The notes under the pieces were generated by a model. The model saw only the letters and a list, made by a program, of their open reading frames with translations. It ran no database searches and was not told the origin of the DNA. A program made the position numbers and the translations under genes. Below, piece after piece: positions 1-7,529 of a DNA stretch of 23,407 nt; position 1 is the stretch's first letter; each line of letters begins with the position of its first letter. The stretch is from Betaproteobacteria bacterium (GTDB taxonomy: Bacteria; Pseudomonadota; Gammaproteobacteria; Burkholderiales; SG8-39), in assembly GCA_019237595.1 (NCBI GenBank), contig JAFAGU010000067.1:1-23407 (forward strand), written 5' to 3'.

Positions 1-2
1 CC

Positions 3-1550
3 GGGATGGCTACGCCGCTCTCGGGCATGAAGCAGTCGAACAACGCGCTGCAGGTCGCCGTGGACAACACGCCGGAAAATCCGCTCGACAACCCGCGCAT
101 CGAGACGATCTTCGAATACATGAAGCGTGTGCACCACTGGAAGATCGGCGTGGTCACGGACGCTTTCCTCGTCGACGCGACGCCGGCCGCGGCGCAAGCG
201 CACAACCGCTCGCGCGGCCAGTATTTCAATCTCGCCCAGCAGATGATCGGCCACTTTGCCGATGGCACCGCCCAGCCGCTCGCGGGATACCGATCCCTCG
301 CGGCGCTCAACCAGCCGCTCGACGTGCTGATGGGCGGGGGCGCAGCGCACTGGATGAAGGAAGGCAATCCCGAGCTCAAGACCTTTTATCAATACGCGAA
401 GGGCGGCCGGAAGGACGTGGACCTGGTTACCGACGTTGCGCCCCAAAAGGGCTACACGGTCGTGCGCAACCTCGAGGAACTGAAGTCGGCCCCGAACGGG
501 AAAAAGCTCCTCGGCATCTTCTCGGGGGAGTTCCGGCCCGGCTCGAGCGGCCTCGGCCCGGATAACGTCCCCGGCACGCTCGACCGCCTGGTCGCACGCG
601 GCGCGGCGCGCATTCGCGGTAAAGGCGCGAGCGATCCCGAGATCCAGCTCGATCTGCCGCCGCCGCAGGGCACCGGGTGCGGCGCCACTTCGGGCGAATG
701 CTTCCGCCGCGTGCCCATGAAAGCCGAGATGGTGGAAAAGGCGATCGACGTCCTCGATGCGCTGGCAGGACGCAACAGCGGCTGGATGCTGCTCGTCGAG
801 CAATCGCAGTCGGACAAGCTTGCGCACATCCTCGAATACGAACGCAGCACGTACGAAGTCATCGAGCTCGACCAGGCGGTCGCCGCGGTGTCCCGCCGCC
901 TGGCGAAGGACAAGCGAAGCCTGATCGTGCTCACGTCGGATCACGCGCAGCCGCAGACCATCATCGGCGTGGCGATGCCCGGAGCGAGCACGTCCGGAAC
1001 GTGCTTCTCGACGACGCAGGGCCGCTATCCGATTACGCTCGGCGGCACGGACGGGGATCGTCCGTGCGCGCTGCAGGACGCGGTCGCCACATTCAACGAT
1101 GCAAGCTTCCCGACCTACGAGGACCGGAACGGCGATGGCTTTCCGGACGACCCGGATCCGGAGATCAAGCTGGTCATCGAGGACGGCGGGCGGCCCACCT
1201 ACAGCACGACCTACCGCACGAACTTCATGCCGCTCAGGCCGAGCATGGAGTCGGGCGAGGATGGCAAGGTCACCGCGTTGCCGGCGCTGCCGAATCCCGC
1301 TCGCCAACCGGAAGGCCTGCTGATGACGGGCAACATGCCTTCGCGAAACGTCAAAGGCGGCGCCAACAAGACCTCCGGAGCGGTCGAGATTGCGCCCCAC
1401 ACGGCGGACGACGTGCTCGTTTCGGCGCAAGGCGCCGGTGCGAATCACTTCGCAGGCATCTACGAGAACGCCGACATCGCTACGAGGCTCGCGCGCGCCT
1501 TGGGCGGCCGGCCAAGCAGCGGGCGCGCCGGAACCTTGGGGGGTTTTTGA
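3..1550 (+). CDS. PhoA-type alkaline phosphatase, 5' end outside window
   Basis: Periplasmic or secreted alkaline phosphatase that releases phosphate from organic monoesters. The reading frame is open to the left edge, and the visible part (514 codons from the ATG at 6) begins after the region that carries the nucleophilic Ser and first metal Asp, so the true start lies upstream. Visible family marks are the VTDAFLVDATPAAAQAH stretch near the start, a VEQSQSDKLAH segment (nt about 798-830) with the E-x4-D-x3-H spacing of PhoA metal ligands, TSDHAQ (nt about 938-955) matching the Asp-His pair, and APHTADD near the C-terminus matching the last metal His. An insertion near codon 373 contains a DRNGDGFPDD loop that resembles a calcium-binding EF-hand/dockerin loop. 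It overlaps the next gene by one base. Family call is secure; substrate range is unknown. Confidence 0.9.
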   Translation, partial: GMATPLSGMKQSNNALQVAVDNTPENPLDNPRIETIFEYMKRVHHWKIGVVTDAFLVDATPAAAQAHNRSRGQYFNLAQQMIGHFADGTAQPLAGYRSLAALNQPLDVLMGGGAAHWMKEGNPELKTFYQYAKGGRKDVDLVTDVAPQKGYTVVRNLEELKSAPNGKKLLGIFSGEFRPGSSGLGPDNVPGTLDRLVARGAARIRGKGASDPEIQLDLPPPQGTGCGATSGECFRRVPMKAEMVEKAIDVLDALAGRNSGWMLLVEQSQSDKLAHILEYERSTYEVIELDQAVAAVSRRLAKDKRSLIVLTSDHAQPQTIIGVAMPGASTSGTCFSTTQGRYPITLGGTDGDRPCALQDAVATFNDASFPTYEDRNGDGFPDDPDPEIKLVIEDGGRPTYSTTYRTNFMPLRPSMESGEDGKVTALPALPNPARQPEGLLMTGNMPSRNVKGGANKTSGAVEIAPHTADDVLVSAQGAGANHFAGIYENADIATRLARALGGRPSSGRAGTLGGF

Positions 1551-1891
1551 TGAGGTCCGCCAGGCAAGTCCTCGTCGCCATCGCGGCCTCGGGTTTCTGC
1601 GCCGCCGCGCACGGAGAATCGCTGGCCGGAAGAGTCACCGACACCATGAAGGCCGCCGTCTTCGAGGCGGCGACCGTGCGCCTGCCGGGCATCGGCGTCG
1701 AGGCGAAGACCGACCGCAACGGCTTCTTCCGCATTTCCGACGTGCCACCTGGAGTGCACGCGGTCGTGATCGAGTTTCCGGACGGCAGAAGCGTCGGAAC
1801 GCGGGTGCTCGTCCGCAGCGACCGCCCGCTCACCTTCTCCGAGTTCGACTACTCGCGCATCGTCCCGCCGGACGAGGACGACGACTACTGA
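1550..1891 (+). CDS. Exported carboxypeptidase-regulatory-like (Ig-fold) protein
   Basis: 113-residue protein of unknown function. Residues 1-23 look like a Sec signal peptide (MRSARQ, hydrophobic core, AHG-E cleavage region). The mature part fits a carboxypeptidase regulatory-like beta-sandwich: LAGRVTD opening, a V-x-L-P motif, TDRNGFFRISDVPPG, then an edge-strand segment. The tail is very acidic (PPDEDDDY). The ATG shares a base with the phosphatase stop (TGATG), and a G-run at 1538-1543 six bases upstream can act as ribosome binding site, so the two are almost certainly cotranscribed and translationally coupled. Such domains often bind partners or cell-surface glycans; a role as accessory to the exported phosphatase is inference only. 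Confidence 0.75.
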   Translation: MRSARQVLVAIAASGFCAAAHGESLAGRVTDTMKAAVFEAATVRLPGIGVEAKTDRNGFFRISDVPPGVHAVVIEFPDGRSVGTRVLVRSDRPLTFSEFDYSRIVPPDEDDDY

Positions 1892-1894
1892 GCG

Positions 1895-2386
1895 CTACTG
1901 CCAGGTCGCGATAGCTTCGACGCGGTGCTGGATCTGGCGCCGCGGCGCCCGCCCGTGGGGCAGGCTCGCGAAGATCTTGATGCGGCGGTGGAGCACCCAG
2001 AAGGCGTCGCAGATCGCGTCGTCCGCCTTGCCTGGGTCCTGCAGCCGCGCCATCTCGTCGTCGAGGTTCCAGTGCGCGAGCACCGGCTCGCCGTGCCAGC
2101 GCGGCATCGCGGCGCCCTCGGCGGCCTCGCACAGCGTGATGACGAAATCGAGCCGCGGGCCGGCGTGGTTCGCGAGCTCGAGCCAGCTCTTCGGGCGCAG
2201 CCCGACCATCGGAAGACCACGGGCTCGCAGGAACTCGAGCACCGCCGGGTGCAGTGCGGCGGCGGGCTCGGCGCCGGCGCTGTACGGCTGGAATTTGCCG
2301 GCGCTGACCGATCGCAGGATGGATTCCGCCAGGATGCTCAGCGCGGCGTTGTCGCCGCACACGAAAAGCACGTTCGTTGTTGCCAT
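1895..2386 (-). CDS. LMW protein-tyrosine-phosphatase / ArsC-like protein with degenerate active site
   Basis: 163-residue cytosolic protein of the low-molecular-weight phosphatase/arsenate reductase fold. The N-terminal NVLFVCGDNAALSILAE aligns with the P-loop of the family, but the C-x5-R signature is broken: C10 is present while the position of the phosphate-binding Arg is Leu16 (codon CTG). The usual Asp-Pro general-acid loop also reads HWNLDDE rather than W-x-x-DP. The rest (PYSAGAEP, KSWLEL, LDFVITLCEAAEG, DAFWVLHRRIKIF) is well conserved, so the gene is not decaying at random. I chose the ATG at 2386 because it directly precedes the P-loop strand; an in-frame TTG at 2419 is an alternative. 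It converges on the preceding gene with 3 bp between stops. It may be a ligand-binding or regulatory pseudo-phosphatase; function unknown. Confidence 0.8.
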   Translation of the reverse strand: MATTNVLFVCGDNAALSILAESILRSVSAGKFQPYSAGAEPAAALHPAVLEFLRARGLPMVGLRPKSWLELANHAGPRLDFVITLCEAAEGAAMPRWHGEPVLAHWNLDDEMARLQDPGKADDAICDAFWVLHRRIKIFASLPHGRAPRRQIQHRVEAIATWQ

Positions 2387-2426
2387 TGCCGGCTGCAGCC
2401 GCCCCTTTCCCCGGGGCAATACTAGA

Positions 2427-2468
2427 GGCTGCCGCGCCGCGTCAGCAACGACTTACCTGACGGCAGCC
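2427..2468 (-). other. Stem-loop in presumed leader of the phosphatase-like gene
   Basis: GGCTGCC (2427-2433) pairs with GGCAGCC (2462-2468), and inside it GTCAG (2441-2445) pairs with CTGAC (2457-2461), leaving a one-sided bulge. The structure lies between the candidate PHO box at 2508-2525 and the ATG at 2386, so it would sit in the 5' leader of the phosphatase-like mRNA. There is no strong T-run on either side, so it does not look like a standard terminator. Confidence 0.35.
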
Positions 2469-2507
2469 TTTCCGCGAGGCAATGCCGACGACATAGCGAA
2501 CCGTTTT

Positions 2508-2525
2508 ATGACACTTTTGTTACAA
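2508..2525 (-). promoter_or_regulatory. Candidate PHO box (weak) upstream of the LMW phosphatase-like gene
   Basis: On the minus strand this reads TTGTAAC-AAAA-GTGTCAT: two 7-mers 11 bp apart with the AAAA spacer also seen in the phnG box. The second half matches CTGTCAT at 6 of 7, the first half poorly. It points towards the phosphatase-like gene, whose ATG is 121 bp away, farther than in the other boxes here. It abuts the 3' end of phoD. Confidence 0.4.
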
Positions 2526-2533
2526 AACGATGC

Positions 2534-4123
2534 TCAAGCGGCCCGGGGCAGCGTCTTCTCGAAGAGGACGGCTCCGGCAATGTCCTTGAGCTGCACGCGA
2601 AGCGCTCCGGTCTTTCCGTCGATCTTCATGAGCCCGTAGAACTGGCCGCCCTCCACCGGCGAGACGTTCGCTCGCCCGCCAGGCGCCTTCTGGAAGACGA
2701 GCTGCGGGCCGAACGTATCGTCCAGTTTGTTCGGGCCGAAGCCTCCGGCATGGATCGGGCCGGAGACGAATTCCCAGAACGGCGAGAAGTCGGTGAAGCG
2801 CGCCTTCGCGGGGTCGTAATAGTGCGCGGCGGTGTAGTGCACGTCGGCCGTGATCCAGACGACGTTCCTGACCTTGTTCTTCTTGAGGAAGGAGAAAAGG
2901 TCGGCAAACTCGAACTCGCGGCCGAGCACCGGCCCGTCTCCATTCGCGACCGCTTCGAACTTGTCGCGCCCCTCGGCGTCCTTCCCGTCGTCCACGAGGA
3001 GACTGATCGGCATGTCGGCCGAGACCACCTTCCAGGCCGCCTTGGACGCCTTCAACCCGCTCTTCAGCCAGGCGAGCTGCTGCTCGCCGAGGAAGGCTGT
3101 GTCCGGGCCGCGCTTCTCCTGCCGGTTGTACGAGTTCGGGCCGCGGTACGTGCGCATGTCGAGCACGAACACGTCGAGGAGCGGACCATAGGAAATCTTG
3201 CGGTAGACGCGCTCGGACTCGTCCGCGCCGTGGTAGCGGAGCGGCGCGTACTCGAGGAAGGCGCGCGTCGCCCGCGCGACGAGGAGCTGGACGTTCTTCT
3301 CCGTATAGCGCTTGTCCGCCGAGATGTCCTTCGAGTCCGACCAGTTGTTCATCACCTCGTGGTCGTCCCACTGCCACACCTGGGGAATTTCCGCCGACAT
3401 CCGGCGCACGTTGTCGTCCATCAGGTTGTACTGGTAGCGGCCGCGGAATTCCTTGAGCGTCTCCGCCACCTTGCTCACTTCCTCGGTGACGACGTTCCTC
3501 CACACCGCGTCCCCTGGCAGGGCAACCGTCGCAGGGATCGGGCCGTCCGCATAGATCGTGTCGCCGCAATGGATGAAGAAATCCGGCTGGTCGCGGCGCA
3601 GGGTGTCGTAGCACTTCATGCCGCCCCATTCCTTGTTGATGCCCCACCCTTGGCCCGCCGTGTCGCCCGACCAGGCGAAGGTAACGTCGCGCCGGCCTGC
3701 GGGCGGCGTGCGAAAGCGTCCCTGCACGGATTCGCTCCGCGCTCTTTCGGAAGACAGGTCTTCGAAGGCTACTCTGACGAAAACCTCCCGGTCTGCCGGA
3801 AGCCCGGTGAGGTCCACCCGGGCGGTGTAGTCGCTCGTGTCGAGCGCGAGCGGACCGCGCACCTTGACGGCGTCGGAAAAGTCCTCGCGGAACGCGCGCT
3901 CGACGACGAGGCGCGAGGGCCGGTCGGCGCGGCTCCAGATGAGCGCCCGGTCGCCGGTGACGTCGCCGATCTGGAGCCCCGAGGTGACCTGCGGCCTCGC
4001 CCGATCCGAGGTAATGACGGCGGGCGCCTGGGCGAGCGCGCCCGCTGGCAGCGCGAGCGAGGCACCGGAAGCAAGCGTGGTCTGGAGGAAACGGCGGCGG
4101 CTGCGGAACGGACGCACAGGCAT
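2534..4123 (-). CDS. phoD: PhoD-family alkaline phosphatase/phosphodiesterase, Tat-exported
   Basis: 529-residue metallophosphoesterase that releases phosphate from mono- and diesters outside the cytoplasm. The N-terminus has a twin-arginine signal (SRRRFLQ at residues 8-14, then a hydrophobic stretch ending ALAQA), implying folded export with metal cofactor. A PhoD N-terminal beta domain (TSGLQIGDV, ALIWSRADRPSRL) precedes the catalytic domain, whose metal-binding motifs are visible in order: FAWSGDTAG, HCGDTIYADGP, WDDHEVMNNW and TADVHYTAAHYY. The start at 4123 is supported by AGGGAGG on the minus strand (4129-4135), 5 nt upstream; the upstream in-frame extension lacks a site. A PHO-box-like repeat lies at 4166-4183, 42 bp before the ATG. 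Length and motifs are typical of the family. Confidence 0.93.
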   Translation of the reverse strand: MPVRPFRSRRRFLQTTLASGASLALPAGALAQAPAVITSDRARPQVTSGLQIGDVTGDRALIWSRADRPSRLVVERAFREDFSDAVKVRGPLALDTSDYTARVDLTGLPADREVFVRVAFEDLSSERARSESVQGRFRTPPAGRRDVTFAWSGDTAGQGWGINKEWGGMKCYDTLRRDQPDFFIHCGDTIYADGPIPATVALPGDAVWRNVVTEEVSKVAETLKEFRGRYQYNLMDDNVRRMSAEIPQVWQWDDHEVMNNWSDSKDISADKRYTEKNVQLLVARATRAFLEYAPLRYHGADESERVYRKISYGPLLDVFVLDMRTYRGPNSYNRQEKRGPDTAFLGEQQLAWLKSGLKASKAAWKVVSADMPISLLVDDGKDAEGRDKFEAVANGDGPVLGREFEFADLFSFLKKNKVRNVVWITADVHYTAAHYYDPAKARFTDFSPFWEFVSGPIHAGGFGPNKLDDTFGPQLVFQKAPGGRANVSPVEGGQFYGLMKIDGKTGALRVQLKDIAGAVLFEKTLPRAA

Positions 4124-4165
4124 GTCAACCTCCCTCTTGGAATCTTCCGAGTCTCTGCCGCAATT

Positions 4166-4183
4166 ATGACTCCACGGTGAAAA
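4166..4183 (-). promoter_or_regulatory. Candidate PHO box upstream of phoD
   Basis: Minus strand reads TTTTCAC-CGTG-GAGTCAT, two 7-mers 11 bp apart oriented towards phoD. A weak -10-like hexamer (GAGACT, 4150-4155) follows after 10 bp, the spacing expected when PhoB replaces the -35 element. The box ends 42 bp before the phoD ATG. It lies in the divergent region, so it could also influence the plus-strand gene at 4209. Confidence 0.6.
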
Positions 4184-4208
4184 CGCCCGGCGGCGTATCC
4201 TCTCGGGC

Positions 4209-5228
4209 ATGACGATCGCCGCGCTGCCCGAAATCGCCGAGCTGGAGGCGCTGATCGAGCTCGCCGGCCCGCGAGCCGAGGTTCGCCAGCTGGACGAAAT
4301 CCAGGACGCCCGGGCGCGCTACCCCCTTGTGTCGATCCAGATCGGCTCGCGCTCGCCCGAAGCGCCCGCCATCGGCCTCTTCGGCGGCGTGCACGGGCTC
4401 GAGCGGATCGGCACGCACGTCCTCCTGTCCTACCTCGCCGACGTGCTCGAGCGGCTCGGGCGCGACGAGACGCTCGAGCGGCTGCTCGAGTCCGTGCGGC
4501 TCATCTTCATGCCGCTCGTCAACCCGGCCGGCATGGTGCGCGCGACCAGGGCGAACGCCAACGGCGTCGACCTGATGCGCAACGCGCCGATCGAATCGCG
4601 CGAGCGCGTCACCTTCCTCCTGGGCGGCCAGCGCATCACCCCGATACTGCCTTGGTATCGCGGCGCGCCGGGCGCACCGATGGAACCGGAGAGCCGCGCG
4701 CTCTGCGATCTCGTGCGCACCGAGCTTCTGCCTCGGCCCTTCAGCCTCGCGCTCGATTGCCACTCGGGCTTCGGGCTCACCGACCGGATCTGGTTTCCGC
4801 ACGCCCATACGCGCGACCCGTTCGCCCACCTCGCCGAAGTGCACGCGCTCAAGCAGCGCTTCGACGCCGAGCATCCCGAGCACGCCTATCTCTTCGAGCC
4901 GCAGAGCCGCCGCTACCTCACGCATGGCGACCTGTGGGACTACCTGCACGCCGAAGCGGCGGCCGATCAGCGGCTCTTCCTCCCGCTTACGCTGGAGATG
5001 GGATCGTGGCGCTGGATCCTCGAGCGGCCGCGGCAGCTCCTCTCGCGCGCCGGCATCTTCAACCCTCTGCGCCGCGAGCGCGCCGAGCGCGTGCGGCGCG
5101 ACCACATCCGCTGGCTCGATTTCCTCTGCGCCGCCGTGCACGCGTGGCGCGACTGGCTGCCGAGCGGCGACGGGCGCGACCATCACGAGCGGCTCGGCCT
5201 CGCCGCCTGGTTCGGTCGCGCGGCGTGA
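4209..5228 (+). CDS. M14-family zinc hydrolase (AstE/aspartoacylase-like)
   Basis: 339-residue protein with the zinc-hydrolase signature of the M14 carboxypeptidase / succinylglutamate desuccinylase-aspartoacylase superfamily. GGVHGLERIG carries the first two zinc ligands (H62, E65), LDCHSGFG the third (H185), and TLEMGSW the catalytic glutamate (E263). NPAGM and an Asn-Gly-Val-Asp-Leu-x-Arg-Asn segment, typical of M14 substrate binding, lie between. No signal peptide is evident, so it is probably cytosolic. Its stop overlaps the GTG start of the next gene (GTGA), so the two are translationally coupled. It is divergent from phoD with 85 bp between starts. Substrate is unknown; amide or peptide bond cleavage is the family expectation. 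Confidence 0.82.
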   Translation: MTIAALPEIAELEALIELAGPRAEVRQLDEIQDARARYPLVSIQIGSRSPEAPAIGLFGGVHGLERIGTHVLLSYLADVLERLGRDETLERLLESVRLIFMPLVNPAGMVRATRANANGVDLMRNAPIESRERVTFLLGGQRITPILPWYRGAPGAPMEPESRALCDLVRTELLPRPFSLALDCHSGFGLTDRIWFPHAHTRDPFAHLAEVHALKQRFDAEHPEHAYLFEPQSRRYLTHGDLWDYLHAEAAADQRLFLPLTLEMGSWRWILERPRQLLSRAGIFNPLRRERAERVRRDHIRWLDFLCAAVHAWRDWLPSGDGRDHHERLGLAAWFGRAA

Positions 5229-5965
5229 ACTGGCTGCTGCTGCGGGGCTGGTCGCGGGAAGCAAGGCACTGGGGCGATTTTCCCGCGGCTCTGAAGACCG
5301 CCTTCCCTGGATCGTCGATCCGCACGCCGGACCTTCCCGGCGCGGGCGAACGCTACCGGCAGCGGAGCCCCGTGCGCGTATCGGCCATGGTGGATGTCGT
5401 GCGTTCGGCGGAACGCATCGAGGGCAAGATCCATCTCTTCGGCCTGTCGCTGGGCGGCATGGCGTGCATCGACTGGTCGACGCGCTTTCCGTCCGAGGTC
5501 GCCTCCTGCGTGCTCGTCAATACGAGCGTCCGGCCCTTCAGCGCCCTGCACGAGCGATTGCGCCTCTCGAGCGTGCCGCGCATTGCGCGCGTCGGTCTCG
5601 CGGGAGCAGGAATGACGCGCGAAGCCGGCATCCTGGCGTTGACGAGCCGCCGGGGCAGCGCCGCGCTCGCGGAGCAGTGGGCTTCCTATGCCGCGGAGAA
5701 GCCGGTCTCGACCGCCAATGCGGCGCGGCAGCTGCTCGCCGCGGCGCGCTTTCGCGCCCCGTTGGAGGCGCCGCCGGTGCCGGTGCTCGTGCTCGCGAGC
5801 GCGCGAGACGAGCTCGTCGACCCGCGCTGCTCGGAAGTCCTGGCAAGGCGCTGGGGCGCGAAGATCGCCTGGCACCCGGATGCGGGCCATGACCTGCCGC
5901 TGGACGACCCGCAGTGGGTCGTCGCCGAGGTGAAGCGCTGGCTAGGCGCTCTTGCGGGCGGCTGA
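5225..5965 (+). CDS. Alpha/beta-hydrolase fold protein
   Basis: 246-residue alpha/beta hydrolase. A complete catalytic triad can be placed: the nucleophile elbow GLSLGG (Ser75), Asp195 in SARDELVDP and His222 in AGHDLPLDDP. The opening NWLLLRGW..HW and TPDLPGAGE match the first strands and oxyanion region of small esterases such as BioH-like proteins. The start is GTG at 5225, sharing GTGA with the stop of the preceding M14-like gene, which argues for a joint function. The last 24 bp overlap, tail to tail, the end of the minus-strand acyltransferase gene. Substrate not identifiable from sequence. Confidence 0.82.
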   Translation: MNWLLLRGWSREARHWGDFPAALKTAFPGSSIRTPDLPGAGERYRQRSPVRVSAMVDVVRSAERIEGKIHLFGLSLGGMACIDWSTRFPSEVASCVLVNTSVRPFSALHERLRLSSVPRIARVGLAGAGMTREAGILALTSRRGSAALAEQWASYAAEKPVSTANAARQLLAAARFRAPLEAPPVPVLVLASARDELVDPRCSEVLARRWGAKIAWHPDAGHDLPLDDPQWVVAEVKRWLGALAGG

Positions 5966-7444
5966 CTGATCGCCCAGCGTGGCGGCGGCCTTTCCCTGCG
6001 ACATGTAGCGCGAGCGCTTCGCGGCCTTTACCTTGCGCAGATCCACCCACACGAGCCCGTCGACGCAATACGAAAACGCCGGGTCGACGTTGAACGCCAG
6101 GAAGCGCGTCCCGCCCTCTTCGCAGAGCTCGCTGTATTGCTTGTAGAGGATGGGAACCGGCACGCGAAGCGGCTCGAGCTCCTTCTTGAGGACGCGAAGC
6201 TCCCCGGCATAGTCGTGGCCGGGGAAAAGCGCGTCGAGCGCGGCTTCCTCCGCCGCCGGAACGGCATAGGGAAAGCGCGCCGACGCCACCTCTTCCTGCG
6301 TGCCGAAATGCCGGCGGAAGAAGAACACGATCATGCGGCGCGCCCGCTCGGGGTAGGCGGCGCTCAGGCTCACCGGCCCGAAGAGATAGCGGATTTCCGG
6401 ATGCGCAAGCAGGTAGGCGCCGATGCCCTGCCACAAGTAGTCGAGGGCGCGCAGGCCCTGGTAGCGCGGCTGCACGAAGCTGCGCCCGAGCTCGAGCGCC
6501 TCGGGGAAGCGATCCTCGAGCGTCGGGCAGTACGAGAAAAGCGTGCTCGTGTAGAGCGCCGCCGGCCCTCGCGCGGCGACGAGCTTCGCCGCCTCGCCGA
6601 GCCGGTACGCGCCCGCGATCTGCAGGTCTGCGTCGTCCCAGAGCACGACGTGGCGGTAGTAGGCATCGTAGGCATCGATGTCGCGCCGCTTGCCCGTGCC
6701 CTCGCCCACGCGGCGGAACGCCACTTCGCGCAGGCGCCCGAGCTCGCGCACCACCGCCGAATCGGGCGTCGCATCGAAAAGGATGATCTTCTTGCCGTCG
6801 CCGGTCGCGCCCAGGACCTCGCCGCGCTGCAGCTCGCGGCGGACTTGCGCGCGATCCTCGGGCGCCGCGATGGGCATCGGCGCGGCCCGCAAGCCGAGCA
6901 GCTTCGGCCTCGCCTTGCCCGGCGCGGGGCGCTCGGCGGCCGCGACGGCTCGAATTCGCACCGGCACCGCGACGTCATGTCTCAGGAAAGCCGCGAGCCC
7001 GTAGAAGCGCGCGGGACGCCAGCCGCCTACTGAGACACGCAGCACCGGCGCATCGAGGTCGGCAGGAAGCTCCTCCGGCGAGCCCGCGATCACCGCCTCT
7101 TCCTTCTCGAGGGCGGCCCGGATGGCCTCCTGCGGCACGAGGAGCGGACGAAGGCCCGAGAGACCGAGGAGTTTGTCGTTAGCGACCATGCGCACGTCCG
7201 CGCGCACCTGGCGCGCGAGCTTGAGGAGGATCGCCGCCTCGACGAGGCCGGGCGCGCGATCGGCGAGGAGGACGAGGCGCCCGTCGGCGGGGAGGCGCTC
7301 GATCTCGCGGCCGGTGACCGTGTAGGTGGCATTGAAGCGGTCGAGCACGCGCTCGACGAACTCGAATCCTTCCGTGCCTTCCGTCGCGGCGAGGAAGGCA
7401 TTCACGTCGGTTTCCCTGAGGAGCTTGACGAGCGGTTTCAGCAT
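5942..7444 (-). CDS. OlsB-like GNAT N-acyltransferase with degenerate PlsC-like N-terminal domain
   Basis: 500-residue two-domain protein. The C-terminal half (roughly residues 225-410) has the signatures of OlsB/hemolysin-type acyl-ACP N-acyltransferases: LREVAFRRVGEGTG, RHVVLWDDADLQIAGAYRLG, LELGRSFVQPRYQG, LFGPVSLSAAYP and FFFRRHFG. The first about 200 residues resemble the PlsC-type domain of OlsF-like fusions (FVERVLDRFNATYTV, DVRMVANDKLLGLSGLRPLLVP), but the catalytic His-x4-Asp is missing: the expected NH..D position (about 61-68) reads ADRAPGLV, and FPEG is replaced by a region reading AVIAGSPEE. Family role is acylation of ornithine or another amine to make phosphorus-free aminolipids. 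The start at 7444 was chosen over an upstream alternative because an AGG-rich site precedes it. It is divergent from an intact PlsC-family gene, which could supply the lost O-acylation. Confidence 0.78.
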   Translation of the reverse strand: MLKPLVKLLRETDVNAFLAATEGTEGFEFVERVLDRFNATYTVTGREIERLPADGRLVLLADRAPGLVEAAILLKLARQVRADVRMVANDKLLGLSGLRPLLVPQEAIRAALEKEEAVIAGSPEELPADLDAPVLRVSVGGWRPARFYGLAAFLRHDVAVPVRIRAVAAAERPAPGKARPKLLGLRAAPMPIAAPEDRAQVRRELQRGEVLGATGDGKKIILFDATPDSAVVRELGRLREVAFRRVGEGTGKRRDIDAYDAYYRHVVLWDDADLQIAGAYRLGEAAKLVAARGPAALYTSTLFSYCPTLEDRFPEALELGRSFVQPRYQGLRALDYLWQGIGAYLLAHPEIRYLFGPVSLSAAYPERARRMIVFFFRRHFGTQEEVASARFPYAVPAAEEAALDALFPGHDYAGELRVLKKELEPLRVPVPILYKQYSELCEEGGTRFLAFNVDPAFSYCVDGLVWVDLRKVKAAKRSRYMSQGKAAATLGDQSAARKSA

Positions 7445-7489
7445 GGCGCGCAACCTAGCGCCCCCATGTTGCAATTTCGCGGCGCGCGT

Positions 7490-7507
7490 TCGTCACGCCA
7501 CGGTCAT
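7490..7507 (+). promoter_or_regulatory. Candidate PHO box upstream of the plsC-like/ppk2 pair
   Basis: Plus strand reads TCGTCAC-GCCA-CGGTCAT: GTCA cores at 7492 and 7503, exactly 11 bp apart, oriented towards the plsC-like gene. After a 10-bp gap comes GACCAT (7518-7523), a weak -10. Divergent from the OlsB-like gene, which it might also affect. Confidence 0.55.
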
Positions 7508-7529
7508 AAACGCGGCGGACCATCCGGGC

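Noticed and set aside
677..1549. Upstream extension of the small exported protein frame into the phosphatase gene
   Set aside because: It is an overlapping frame of the phosphatase; the ATG at 1550 is followed directly by a signal peptide.
2387..2419. TTG 2419 as start of the LMW-phosphatase-like gene
   Set aside because: It would add 11 non-conserved residues before the P-loop strand, where family members normally begin.
2515..2527. Palindrome TTTTGTTACAAAA as a terminator for phoD
   Set aside because: The stem is A/T only and has no T-tract geometry; it is better explained as part of the weak PHO-like repeat.
2750..4180. Long open frame (about 476 codons) opposite phoD
   Set aside because: It is the antisense shadow of a clearly conserved PhoD gene in GC-rich sequence; its translation is repetitive in R, V, E and H and matches no family.
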